A stretch of DNA of 64,000 nucleotides, taken from Sepioteuthis lessoniana (taxonomy: Eukaryota > Mollusca > Cephalopoda > Myopsida > Loliginidae). The notes under the pieces were generated by a model. That model had not been told where the DNA came from and searched no databases. It saw only the letters and a program-made list of their open reading frames with translations. Both the position numbers and the translations under genes were made by a program. Each line of letters begins with the position of its first letter. Within the stretch, counting starts at the first letter, position 1. The DNA is taken from assembly GCA_963585895.1 (NCBI GenBank), contig OY757912.1, positions 86,253,599 to 86,317,598 on the forward strand, given 5' to 3'. Below, piece after piece: positions 22,855-32,124 of the stretch.

Positions 22855-23097
22855 GGTATACAGCATAGTGCAATAGAGACAATGCGGTTGACCGCATTCT
22901 ACAACAGTAACAATGCAATACATTATATACTACAATAGATATAATATGATACATCACATACTACAATAAAAACAATGTTACAAGTAACATACTACAAAAG
23001 AAGCAATGTGATACATCGCATACTACAATAGAAATCGTGTTGTAGACTACAATAGAAACAATATGGCTGACCAAATGCTACAATTGACTTTCTAGTA
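22855..23097. repeat. Minisatellite, ~37-bp unit, left part
   Basis: Degenerate tandem units of the form gcatactacaatagaaacaa + tgtgatacatc occur about six to seven times. The array resumes at 23,751-23,830 after a family D insertion. Confidence 0.75.
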
Positions 23098-23109
23098 CAA
23101 TGGAAAGAA

Positions 23110-23738
23110 GGTTGGTTGGTTGGTTGGTTGGGTTTTATGGCATATCAACCTTTGTAGGTTATTTAACGCCAAATCCATTTTTATATAAATAGTCAGCTCT
23201 ATTTCAAAAATTCAGTTTAGCATGAGTACACAGTTTAATTGTCAAAACAGTTCTAATTTAGTTTAGTATAAGTACAGATTTTGTTTACACACAGTTATAT
23301 GTCAAAACACTTCTATATTAAACAATTCAGTTTAGTCTAAGTACAGTTTCAATGTCAAAAACAGTTCCATTTCAAATAATTTAGTTTAGCATAAGCACGC
23401 TGTTAAAATGTAAGTACAGTTTAATTGTCAAAACTTTTCCATTTAAGCTATTCAGTTCAGTCAAACAGTTCTAAATATACGATTTAGTTTAGCATAAGTA
23501 TGCAGTTGGTTCTATTTAACCCATAGATAGGGCCCAATCAGATGCTACCATTCCGAGCCAGAGTGGACCAGGGAGCAATGAGAATGAAGGGTTGCTATGC
23601 ATTTCCCAAAGCCCCAGTATCACTGGAACCTCACCATCAGATTGTTTAGTGTCATATACGGTACACACGTTGGGGGGGGGGGTTCTTACCTCTCTGCAGT
23701 GAAGCAGTCGGTGTATTCTACAGCCCGAGCCGACTGAG
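23110..23738 (-). mobile_element. Family D, complete copy bounded by 12-bp TSD
   Basis: The perfect duplication caatggaaagaa (23098-23109 and 23739-23750) defines a 629-bp element inside a minisatellite. On the minus strand it begins gctcagtcggctcgggctgt, the same start as the TSD-bounded copy at 11,030. It ends in the hairpin ggcgttaaataacc / ggttgatatgcc and (aacc)n. It has fewer internal modules than the 742-bp copy. There is a poly-G/C tract near 23,672-23,681. Confidence 0.85.
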
Positions 23739-23750
23739 CAATGGAAAGAA

Positions 23751-23830
23751 TGTGGACGATCGCATACTATAACGTAAGCAATGTGGTTGACCGTATATTA
23801 CAATATGAACAGTAGACAGCATACTATAAG
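23751..23830. repeat. Minisatellite, right part
   Basis: This continues the roughly 37-bp actataacgtaagcaatgtgg-type units interrupted by the family D copy. Confidence 0.7.
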
Positions 23831-23844
23831 GAAACAATGGAAAA

Positions 23845-23846
<2 letters not shown>

Positions 23847-23929
<83 letters not shown>
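23847..23929. repeat. Compound (CA)n(TA)n microsatellite
   Basis: About 48 bp of CA then about 33 bp of TA, directly after the minisatellite. Confidence 0.97.
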
Positions 23930-23933
<4 letters not shown>

Positions 23934-24117
23934 CTTTTACTTGAGAAATATTTTGTGCAGATGATGATTTAGATTTATTTGGGGCTGTCAGTGGTACTTC
24001 TACGGAGGAGTTATATTCTTTAACGAGTGTCTTGGATATAATTCTCAGCAATCTGATAGAGAAGCTCCAGTCTTGAAGTTTGGGAAATGTGCAAAATATC
24101 ATCATTACCATTTTTTC

Positions 24118-24570
24118 TAGGTCCACTCTGACCTGTTAGAGTCTCATCTATGGGTCAAATTGTTTAATTCTTTTCAAAGGATTATTCATATTGATTATTT
24201 GAAATGATACAGCAAGGTGCAAGTTACTTGTGTTTGATAAGAATACTTGATAAATACAATTACTAATATTAAATAGCAATACATGAAACCATTCGACTAT
24301 GAGCAAACATATGATTAATATTGAATAGAATCATTAGTGTTAAATAGCAATTCTCTAAAATCTTTAACAGTTTAGCAATAAAGTATTAATATTATTAACT
24401 GTGTGCAAAAAGAAAAACTAACTATGAAATTAAATAGGAACACTAACTAGAAATAGTTAGCTACTAACTATTCCCTAATGTATCATACAAAATATTTATA
24501 TTTATAGGTAGGATGTGGCATTAGATATTCATCCGGGGTGGACATACCTTAAAACCAAATAACCTAACCT
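24118..24570 (+). mobile_element. Family D, 5'-truncated, with variant tail
   Basis: It starts in the ggtccactctgacctg block, then gtctcatctatgggtcaaat, diverged modules (aatagcaatacatgaaaccat) and a tail variant, ggcattagatattcatcc / ggtggacatacc then aaaccaaataacc. Confidence 0.6.
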
Positions 24571-24656
24571 CGAAAATAGTTGGCAATAATTAAAATCTAA
24601 AAAGCAAGTTATCACAAAGAACTTTTATTTCTGCTTATCTTATCACCATTGTTCCT

Positions 24657-24671
24657 TATATATATATATAT
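24657..24671. repeat. (TA)n microsatellite
   Basis: A short TA run at the 5' truncation point of the RTE copy that follows. Confidence 0.9.
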
Positions 24672-25300
24672 GTGTTACAACCAAACGGGCAACATTGCCA
24701 CACTAGACGGAGCCTCTCTGAAACTAGTAGACAAATTCACCTACCTAGGAAGTAGCGTCTCATCAACCGAAAAAGACATCGACACACGACTGACGAAGGC
24801 ATGGACAGCTATCGATAGGCTCTCGATCATATGGAAGTCGGACCTAACTGATAAAATGAAACGCAGTTTCTTCCAGGCAGCGGTTGTGTCGATACTGCTA
24901 TATGGATGCACCACATGGACGCTAACGAAGCGGCTGGAGAGGAAACTAGACGGAAATTACACAAGAATGTTGAAAGCAGTATTAAACAAGTCCTGGCGAC
25001 AACACCCCACGAGACTCCAACTATACGGACACTTGCCCCCCATCACGAAAACTATACAGGTCAGACGAACCAGACACTGCTGGAGAAGCAAGGACGAGCT
25101 CATAAGCGATGTACTCCTGTGGACCCCCACATATGGATGTGCAAAAGTAGGACGACCAGCACGAACTTACATACAGCAACTATGTGAGGACACAGGATGT
25201 AACCCTGAAGACCTGCCGGAGGCGATGAATGATAGGGAGAAATGGCGAGAGAGGGTCAGGGATATCCGCGCTGGCGGTGCGACATGATGATGATGATGAT
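24672..25300 (+). mobile_element. RTE-type LINE 3' fragment with open frame
   Basis: A 212-codon frame (24,649-25,287) remains open. Its blocks are ASLKLVDKFTYLGSSVSSTE, DTRLTKAWTAIDRL, MKRSFFQAAVVSILLYGC, TWTLTKRLERKLDGNYTRML, LPPITKTIQVRRTRHCWR (lacking the AG present in other copies), GRPARTYIQQLCEDTG and WRERVRDIRAGGAT. The (ATG)n tail follows and merges into (TA)n at 25,301-25,313. The first codons come from TA-repeat sequence, so the start is fortuitous. The RT active site and endonuclease are absent. It is one of the younger RTE copies in the window. Confidence 0.88.
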
Positions 25301-25692
25301 ATATATATATATAGTGATCTGGGGCCGCTGGATAAAATAGGGTAATTACTATACCATTTATTTTATATAAGTATAATCTTAAGTAGACATTTATTTCTAA
25401 TGCACCGTATCTCAAACTATAAGGATCGGGATTTATTTCTGATTCGACGGAGTACAGTTTGCAAACTTGTCTTGAAGACTATGATAGAACAATGGGAGTT
25501 GGCAACATTAAGCATTTGGTACATTTTATGAATTAGTGTCCGTTCAGGAATGGAAATAAAATGTGTACAATATAACGTCACTTTGCACTGAGGTAAATTT
25601 TATCATTTCTAGGGTCAGGGTGAAAATTAACATCAGGGTTCGGCCAGGCTTTGTAGACTTAGACTTAAATCTCTGTAAGGACATTCTTTCAC

Positions 25693-25768
25693 GCTTAAAA
25701 CACCGGCTTCTGTTCAATCACAGAAGTTAAGCAACACTGAATCTGATCAGTACTTTGGTAATCATTGG
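25693..25768 (+). pseudogene. 5S rRNA-like fragment
   Basis: Key matches to animal 5S rRNA are caccgg, then atcacagaagttaagcaac (compare gatcaccgaagttaagcaac, which includes the internal A box), and gatcagtacttt (compare ggttagtacttgg near the C-box). The order and spacing are as in 5S rRNA. Divergence is too high for a working gene and both ends are missing. It could be a 5S pseudogene or the head of a 5S-derived SINE (SINE3 type). It is directly followed by a short SINE A 3' fragment. Confidence 0.6.
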
Positions 25769-25803
25769 ATATGCATTTACCCAACCCTCCACAACAGGAA
25801 TAA
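25769..25803 (-). mobile_element. SINE A 3' end, left part of interrupted copy
   Basis: The string atttacccaaccctccac plus acaggaataac corresponds on the minus strand to the terminal part of SINE A (cctgcccgagcggaggggtt, then ggtaaat). The remaining part resumes at 26,283 after a family D element. Confidence 0.5.
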
Positions 25804-26282
25804 CGTTGCCCTGCCGGCTGGAGTAGAATACTCCGACTGCATCTCTGTAGAGGATTAAGATTCCCTCTCCTCAACGAGTGTCCTGGTTATGACACCTGAC
25901 AATCTAATGACGTTTTACCAGTAATGCTGAAGGTTTTGGGAATGAGGAATACCCCTTCATTTACATCGCTCTCGGGTCCACTCTGACCCAGAATGGTAGC
26001 ACCTGGGATCGGGTCGGGTTCCCTGGGTCAAATGGAACTAAACTTTGGACTTATGCCAAACTGAATAGTTTGAAATAGAACTGTTTTTGACCTATAACTA
26101 GTGTATTCATACTAAACTGAATGGTTGAAGCAGAACTTTTTGACATTTAACTGTATGTAAGCAAAAAAACTACACTTATAATAAAACAAATTGTTTAAAA
26201 AAGAACTGTTTATCTGTATCAAAATAGATTTGGCATCAATAACCTACAATGGTTGATGTGCCATAAAACAAAACCAACTAAC
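25804..26282 (+). mobile_element. Family D element inside SINE A
   Basis: It begins near gccctgccggctggagtaga, the D start also seen elsewhere. Next are actccgactgcatctctgta, ctaatgacgttttaccagta and ccactctgacccagaatgg, then three modules and the hairpin tail ggcatcaataacc / ggttgatgtgcc with (aacc)-like end. SINE A sequence on both sides suggests insertion into a pre-existing SINE A. A clean TSD is not evident. Confidence 0.7.
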
Positions 26283-26525
26283 CAACAGCAGGCACCCTGC
26301 AATAAAAGGTCAATTTTTAAGCAGGACATTGATGGTTTGAATTCAGTTTGCCTACTCCTTGACAGGTTGCCATATTAAATTTAAAGATCCTAGTCAGTCC
26401 TGCTATGGATTGGGAGATAAGGAAAAGGTTCATGCCTTTTATTCTTCAAGGGTATAAGCACTAACTGAAAATCAGCCAGGTCCAGGACTTTTAATAACGA
26501 CAATAACTGTTACGTCACGTGCACC
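26283..26525 (-). mobile_element. SINE A, right part of interrupted copy
   Basis: It continues from aggtcaatttttaagcagga through the gaattcagtttgcctactcc block and the core to a degraded head with cgtgcacc at the end. Confidence 0.7.
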
Positions 26526-26713
26526 ACTTAAAAGAAACAAAACGTCACAATCATGGGATATTTAGCGAGGACCGTACTCATTATCCAATTGAAATGGGCC
26601 TGAGAAATTGGGTTACTAATAACTGAATCTATATAAAAGCAAGTACTCTAAGCAATCTCAGGCTTTTGTACCAGACCTGGCAAAGCTCAGTTGATATTGT
26701 TTTACTTGAGACT

Positions 26714-27205
26714 AAAAAATCTCGTTTTTGCTATTGGACTCTAGGGTAATACCCGATTGTTCGACTGCTCAGACCAAATGTAAATGATTTTGTTGAAGAG
26801 AAACTTTTTCTACATATGAACACACAGCTATTCCGTTTTCTGCAACCTTTAGTAATATATATATTTTTTGTTTAAAAAAAATCACGTTTTTGCTATTGGG
26901 CTTTAGACCCGATTACTCGACTGCTCAGACCAAATGTAAATGGTTTTGTTCAAGAAAAGCTTTTTCTATAAACAGACAATTGTTCCGTTTTATGCAACCA
27001 TTAGTATGATATATATTTTAGTTTGGTTTTGAGGCTACAATAAAAGAGTGCACTTATGCTGTTAATCTTTAGACCGTCGAGTAATACCCGATTGCTCGAC
27101 TGCTCAAACCACCAATAAAATGTTTTGTTCAAAGGAAAGCTTGTCTGTAAATATGCAGTCGTTTCATTTTAGGTCGTACATAACTATGATATATATTTTA
27201 GGTTG
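26714..27205. repeat. Three-unit tandem repeat, 156-179 bp period
   Basis: Anchor strings such as cgactgctcagaccaaatgt (26,762; 26,918) and cgactgctcaaacc (27,097) recur. So do the tgctattgg and acccgatt strings, and gtatgatatatattttag in the later units. The spacing gives a period of 156-179 bp. Divergence between units indicates an old array. No ribozyme or coding content is seen. Confidence 0.75.
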
Positions 27206-27210
27206 GTTTG

Positions 27211-27400
27211 GAGGTACTCAGCGTGAAATATTTATCGCCGAAAGAATGAACAGGGTGACACGGGTTCAAATCCTGGTCGAGGCTGATTACATTTCACATA
27301 GCACTAATATCCTCGGGAAAGGTATGAATCCAATTACCCCCCACTCCATCTATGGGTAAATAGTAGAGCATACTGAGTTCTTTAGTCCATACCTAACGAA
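27211..27400 (+). mobile_element. SINE A, 3'-truncated
   Basis: The head shows a B-box gggttcaaatcctggtcgag and a degraded A-box region. The core cctcgggaaaggtatgaatc and ctatgggtaaatagtag is clear. It ends after the gagttctttagtcc block, just before the PLE fragment. Confidence 0.75.
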
Positions 27401-27411
27401 GAAAAATAATA

Positions 27412-28052
27412 CTGTCACAGCATGCACATTAGCAAACTGCCCAATAAGAGATTCAAAGACTTGCCAAAAAACTTACACTATTAATCAATTAATTTGCTTA
27501 AAATGCCACAATTTTTATATAACAAGTACAATCAGTCCCCTCTCCACATTAGAATTAAAGAACGCCTTTACACTCGTGCATCCTCATTCCATAAAAATTT
27601 AATTAAACGAAAGAATAATGATGATAATTTTTCCATCAAAATGGAAGCAATATTACGTAATTTTGGTAATCTCGGAATTAAGGAGGCTTTATTAACAGCT
27701 AAATTACACCCTTAGATTAACAGAAGGTTAGAATTAAAAACTTAATATATCATTAATTAACATGCATATTGTTTAAATACATATTTGAATTTGAAAAAAT
27801 TAAATTGATTAAGACAGCTGAAGTCAACTCTCTTCCACATGGCGTTTAAACACCCCTCGAGGCACCATGGTTACAACACCAAACATGGCGTTCTAACACC
27901 CTACGTGACACCATGTTTACAAAGTCCTCCCCAAAATTGAACATACAACACCGAGTTCATTTTCCAAAAAGTCTCTGATGAGGAAGATTTTACTTTGAAA
28001 TTAATTCGACCCGAATAATTATTTTGCATTGCAATAACGTTCTAAACAAATA
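27412..28052 (+). mobile_element. Penelope-like element 3' part (GIY-YIG remnant and 3' UTR)
   Basis: The open frame to 27,715 plus upstream codons gives CTLANCPIRDSKTCQ, a LKCHNFYI block (the YIG-side motif, with IG changed), PLHIRIKERLYTRASSFHKN and GIKEALLTAKLHP. This is the C-terminal endonuclease domain of a Penelope-like retroelement. The non-coding 3' part contains ctgatgagga...gaaattaatt (27,975-28,005), a degenerate hammerhead-like core, as known for Penelope-like elements. The RT domain is absent. Confidence 0.65.
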
Positions 28053-28058
28053 AAATAA

Positions 28059-28061
28059 ATT

Positions 28062-28100
<39 letters not shown>
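28059..28100. repeat. (GATA)n microsatellite
   Basis: About ten gata units directly follow the PLE 3' region, possibly as its terminal simple repeat. Confidence 0.95.
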
Positions 28101-28185
28101 CTCTTGCTTTCCTATCTTTGTCCCAAGAAAGTGGGAAAAGGATAAGAATTTATACCGAGCAATTTTTCTTACAAATATTTTGCTC

Positions 28186-28250
28186 CACCAAAAAACAAAA
28201 ACAAAAAAAAACCCAACAACAACCCACCCACAAAAAATAACCAAAACGAA
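28186..28250. repeat. A/C-only low-complexity tract
   Basis: The stretch is almost free of G and T (caaaaacaaaaaaaaaccca and so on). The opposite strand is T/G-only and yields spurious hydrophobic frames. Confidence 0.85.
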
Positions 28251-28554
28251 CAAAAAGCATTCCACGTTGCCGAGAGAGGTAGTCCCTGAACGACAACACA
28301 AATTTGATTAGATTTGGAAAAGAATTTTTGAGTCTCAAATGCAATGTTGAGTTAGATGAAGAGGCGAATCAAACAAGCTTCCCTTAGAGCATGCGCATAT
28401 GCAAGGGACGCCGATTAAAGGGCGTTAGTGCCGGTGGAAATGAAAGGGAGATAAATGAGATTCATCAATCATGAGTTACTCGTTTGATGCAGACACGAGT
28501 TGAAGATGGAAAAACTGGCTTACCACAAATTGAAGACTTCTTTCTTGCCAGAAG

Positions 28555-28790
28555 TCCCCGGTCCACATTAACCCGAGGTGGTACTACTTGCCAGGGTCCA
28601 ATCAATGAGGCAAGTAAGGGGTTATTATTAATATCAGATATGATTGTTTGGTGAATAGCAAAACTTAATGCCATTAAACTATGTGCAAATAATTGAATGA
28701 TATTAAATATAATTATTAATATTGAATAACAATACATGAAAGCATTTTACTGTTTGTAAATAAATGAGCTCTAACTCTTTGAAAAGACGT
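28555..28790 (+). mobile_element. Family D, fragment
   Basis: The head-side block ggtccacattaacccgaggt plus gggtccaatcaatgag is followed by diverged modules (aataacaatacatgaaagca). The 3' tail is missing. Confidence 0.55.
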
Positions 28791-28828
28791 TGTCTACAAA
28801 CTATTTCCTCACAACCATTTTCCACACA

Positions 28829-28831
28829 CGC

Positions 28832-28879
<48 letters not shown>

Positions 28880-28880
28880 A
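28829..28880. repeat. (TA)n(TG)n microsatellite
   Basis: A TA run turns into a TG run. It is the same compound type as elsewhere, seen on the other strand. Confidence 0.95.
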
Positions 28881-28934
28881 GTTTGGCAGCAGTAGTTCAT
28901 TTAAGCATGTTTGATTAAATAGTAAAGACACATT

Positions 28935-29424
28935 TTGTCTGTAAAATTTAATTAAGATCCTTTCGAGTTTTCTGATAAGTGTCTCGGTTTAAGGTTGAAA
29001 TCGGTGGATGAATTTACCAAAATTGTCCCGAGCGCATTCGGACACCTTCATAGGCCATCATCAGGGGCTGCTTGCATGTGTAAGAATCTGTTTTCTTAAA
29101 AATGAGTTTTGTAAGTGTTTTGGTTTTTATAACATAATAAAAATATGCAAACTCAGAGTTGGATACAACTAAGTTGCCAATGAATTTAAAAACAGAACGC
29201 TATTAACGGAAGTAGAATGCAATGAAAAAATACAGAATATTAAAAAAAAATTCTAAAAACATTTCAAAACAATGTCGCAATTTTCAAAATTATTCTATTG
29301 ATTTTAGTATATTGTTTTTATATGTTGGGCTTCAAGGATTTGTAGTCAATTCCATGTGCGATTATAGTGGTGTTTTCAACTAGAATTTTTTGAAACTTGG
29401 TTTTCGGAATAGAATGGGGTTTAA
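28935..29424 (-). mobile_element. Penelope-like element, 3' part (split by LTR)
   Basis: Minus-strand codons at 29,424-29,320 encode PKTKFQKILVENTTIIAHGI, the end of a PLE endonuclease frame, with a stop near 29,318. Downstream on the minus strand is a 3' UTR holding a hammerhead-like core (29,020-29,070). The other half of the same PLE is at 30,105-30,345, so a solo LTR has landed in it. Confidence 0.6.
29020..29072 (-). ncRNA. Degenerate hammerhead-ribozyme-like motif in PLE 3' region
   Basis: On the minus strand the order is: gcagccc, then ctgatga (29,058-29,064), an irregular stem II region, gaat (29,036-29,039, where gaaa is expected), then gcgctc (29,030-29,035), then gggac. The ccc/ggg flanks could form the start of stem I. 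The tgcgct sequence replaces the self-complementary agcgct seen at 47.8 kb. One core substitution makes activity unlikely. Hammerheads are known in Penelope-like elements. Confidence 0.45.
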
Positions 29425-30100
29425 TGTTGTATACTGACCTTCGACTCGGCCAAACATGCCATTCCAAAGTGATGCACCAGAAGGAAGTGACACATTCCGA
29501 TGGCACTTATGAGAAGAAATCGCGTAGGCGGGCTTGGCTGAAAAAATGGAACAAGGTAAAATCCCATGGTACACTCATAGACTGATGCACCAGAAGAGAG
29601 TGACCTGTGAACTGCATGACAGTTATTTCCACTTGATGACAATCAAACATGCCATTCCAAAGATTGAGTGGGCGATTGAACTATTATATTACTCGGTGGA
29701 GACAGGAAGTCAGTGAGTTGGAGATTAGATGAGTTAGAGACAAGTTGTGGTAGAGAAAGCCACCACCCGGCAGAAGGGACGTTTGGGACCCCCGACTGAG
29801 TTTGGAGACCAGTTGGTGTGAAGATGCTGGGATGAGAACATGTCCCAGAGAGGCTGGGCCCCCAGGCCCCCGGTTGAGCAGTCCAGGAGAACGAGAACGA
29901 CACACGGCTAGGTCCAGAGGGACTGGGGAGGTCAATATGTTGCAGTTCTGTTCGGTCTCCAACTCCCTCTCACACCTTTCAAATAAATTGAGAGGTATGT
30001 TTTTTAAAGAAGTCTTTGCTCGTCTTTATGGTGTCGTTATGATTCTCTATGCATACGTATATGTGTTTGTATAGTTAATCATGGTCATTGCTATACAACA
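29425..30100 (+). mobile_element. Solo LTR (676 bp) inserted into PLE, 4-bp TSD
   Basis: The ends are tgttgtata and tatacaaca, perfect 9-bp inverted termini of TG...CA type. They are flanked by ttaa at 29,421-29,424 and 30,101-30,104. The interior shares many blocks with the 34,932-35,439 LTR: a tatatta...cggtg promoter-like block, gtcagtgagttggag, gaggtcaatatgttgcag, an aataaa polyadenylation signal, and gagaggtat. It also has an internal duplication (catgccattccaaag at about 29,455 and 29,648). No internal retrotransposon genes flank it, so it is a recombination product (solo LTR). The superfamily (Gypsy or BEL) cannot be set from the LTR alone. Confidence 0.8.
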
Positions 30101-30104
30101 TTAA

Positions 30105-30345
30105 GATGTAAGGCTATAGAGCTAGAATAATTAAGGTGCATTGTAAGTCGTCTAGAAAGAGTTGTCGTGGTAAGACCAACATACGCATTATTTTCTTTGG
30201 AGACACTGTCTCCCATGGGGCATTTGAACATCTATACTACGTTGGTCCTATCAATAAGTTCAGTAGAGAGTGAAGTGTTATTAGGAATAATTAAGAAGGA
30301 GGTTTTAGATTTGTTGTAGTATAGGATAAGTCTAACTTATGTAAA
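30105..30345 (-). mobile_element. Penelope-like element, GIY-YIG part (split by LTR)
   Basis: The minus-strand translation contains PNNTSLSTELIDRTNVV, FKCPMGDSVSKENNAYVGLT and TTTLSRRLTMHLN. These match the cysteine and YVG side of the PLE GIY-YIG endonuclease. It is continuous with 29,424 and below once the LTR is ignored. Confidence 0.65.
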
Positions 30346-30419
30346 AATATAAATGGAAAAAAGAATAAAACCGAAGACATACGACTTTATTCAGGAGCTA
30401 TTTCGTCATTATTGATCCA

Positions 30420-30541
30420 AAGATTTTATGAGAATGTTGGCAACTACATAACGGTAGGAAAAAGAAGAAATAGACTAAAAGAGGAAGGGCCAGAAAGAAG
30501 GAGAGACAGAAAAGGAAAAGAAAAAGAAAAAGAAAGAAGAG
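30420..30541. repeat. Purine-rich low-complexity tract
   Basis: Nearly uninterrupted A/G from about 30,465 (ggaaaaagaag...agaaagaagag), immediately upstream of a SINE C head. Confidence 0.7.
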
Positions 30542-30780
30542 GATGACCTCGTGGTGTAATGGTTAAAGCGATGGACTGCTGAATCGTAGTACGCGAGTTC
30601 GTACTCCAGTCGCGCTATGACGTTCACTTTCGGGCAAATACCCTTGGGAAAGGTATGAACCCCCTTATCCTCCCAGCTAGGGGTTAAATAGTGCCACTAC
30701 TGTTCTTCTGTGAGAATGGCTTCGGCATTAAATAACCTAAAAAGAGTTGATATGTCATTAAACAAAGAAACCAAACCAAA
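30542..30780 (+). mobile_element. SINE C, full length
   Basis: This is the best SINE C copy. Its head has A-box tggtgtaatggttaaagcg and B-box gagttcgtactccag. Next come cgctatgacgttcactttcg, the core cccttgggaaaggtatgaac and cctcccagctaggggttaaa, cactactgttcttctgtgag, and the hairpin ggcattaaataacc / gttgatatgtc ending in aaccaaacc. The core block is shared with SINE A and the 3' tail with family D. Confidence 0.88.
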
Positions 30781-31004
30781 AAGAAAGAAAAAAAAAAACT
30801 GTGTCAAATATATACGTTGGAGCGTAGCGATGATAGAAAATGTTGGCTACACAGTGATACATCATGACACCAAAATAAAAATATGAGAAAAACATATGTA
30901 ATGGAATAATAATTTAGAAGCATGGAAATGTGCGAGTGGAAAAATAAAATGTTTTAATCTTTATAAAAAAAATACTTTTTATCCGTTATGAGTCTTAATA
31001 TTAT

Positions 31005-31110
31005 TCTCCGGTAAAATTCTGATAAAGACTTTGGGTAAATAAAGACGAAATATCAATTGAATTCGTTGTCTGTGTTCAGTTTTATCCAATTTTCCCTCAG
31101 ATTTTTTACA
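31005..31110 (+). repeat. Penelope-type terminal fragment with decayed hammerhead-like core
   Basis: It contains ctgataaagactttgggtaa, then ataaagacgaaatatcaatt. This is the CTGATGA...GACGAAA arrangement with one core change. A related segment occurs in the inverted repeat at 4.3 kb. It is non-coding. Confidence 0.4.
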
Positions 31111-31144
31111 TTTTATCGGATTTTTCCAATTCGTTTTTTTTTCT

Positions 31145-31240
31145 CCATATATATATATATATATAGAGAGAGAGAGGATTTGGCATTGAATAGCCTTAAG
31201 GGATTATTAATATGCTATTTAAACAAATAACCTAACCATC
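31145..31240 (+). mobile_element. (TA)n(GA)n followed by family D/C 3' tail
   Basis: A TA run and a short GA run precede gatttggcattgaatagcct, then atatgctatttaaac and aataacctaacc, the hairpin tail of D/C-type elements without a body. Confidence 0.6.
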
Positions 31241-32124
31241 TACTTTCCTCAGTTTATTTATATCTGACAAACCACTTCCCCGTGACTAACGAATAATAGC
31301 AATAAAAGTGTTTGTTATACCTGTTGTCGGTTTTAACAAACGTCATTCATAGATTTCGATACCAGTATAAAATTGGTTTCTTTTTTCTTGTCCGAGCAAG
31401 TTAATGGTGTTTTGTGAATAGACATATTTGCTATGATAAAACGACTTGTATATTTCTATATTCCTTTTTTTTTTTGTCTGTAACACTTCAGGGAGATAAC
31501 TATTAAAAGCAATTCGTCGAGTATCCCTACCTTTTTGTTCATTCGTAAATTCCTAAATGGTGATCTAAAGAGTCTCTGGGTTATTCTTCTAAATGCAGTT
31601 AAGTTATTCTTCTGAATGCTGTTAAGCTTAATAAATTTCTATTATAAAATCGAAATTTATTAAGCTTAACTGCCTGGGTAGACAAACTCTGACCCATGAA
31701 GGAAGACGGGAGAAAGACACTCCTAACCTTGAAAAATTTATCAGCTTAGTTCCAAGGAGCCGCCCTCTCCACTAAACAGCATGTGTTTCTTCACATAAAA
31801 GAGACAAGGACTCGATTTATTACGTGGTGCCTGGGACGCGCCTGAAGGGGAATACGGAAGAAATATTAATAATTTCTGCACCCTTTCTTTGGTTGGGGGA
31901 GCTTTCTTTGGGGAGCTTTCTTCTTGTGGAACAACTCTGTATTAAACTGACCTTATGTTGCATTTTAGTGGGGGGTGTCAAATAAATGCCAAATCTATTT
32001 GCGTATCGGATGAATATTGAAGAACTAGTTTTTAGGCCAAAAATTAACGTCGACCAATTTCGATGAGAAATAATTTTGCAAGGATCAATTTCAAATGTTA
32101 TAGGAAGAGAAAAAATCAGTTTCT
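31241..32124. other. Unannotated stretch containing a perfect hairpin
   Basis: No gene is recognised. The palindrome gttaagcttaataaatttc (31,621-31,639) and its exact reverse complement (31,652-31,670) with a 12-nt spacer would form a 19-bp hairpin. It is not flanked by a T-run terminator or an open frame. Confidence 0.6.

Noticed and set aside
24649-25287. 212-codon frame as a host gene
   Set aside because: It is the C-terminal part of an RTE LINE with an (ATG)n tail, and its first codons are TA-repeat sequence.
25693-25768. Functional 5S rRNA gene
   Set aside because: It is too diverged and lacks both ends.
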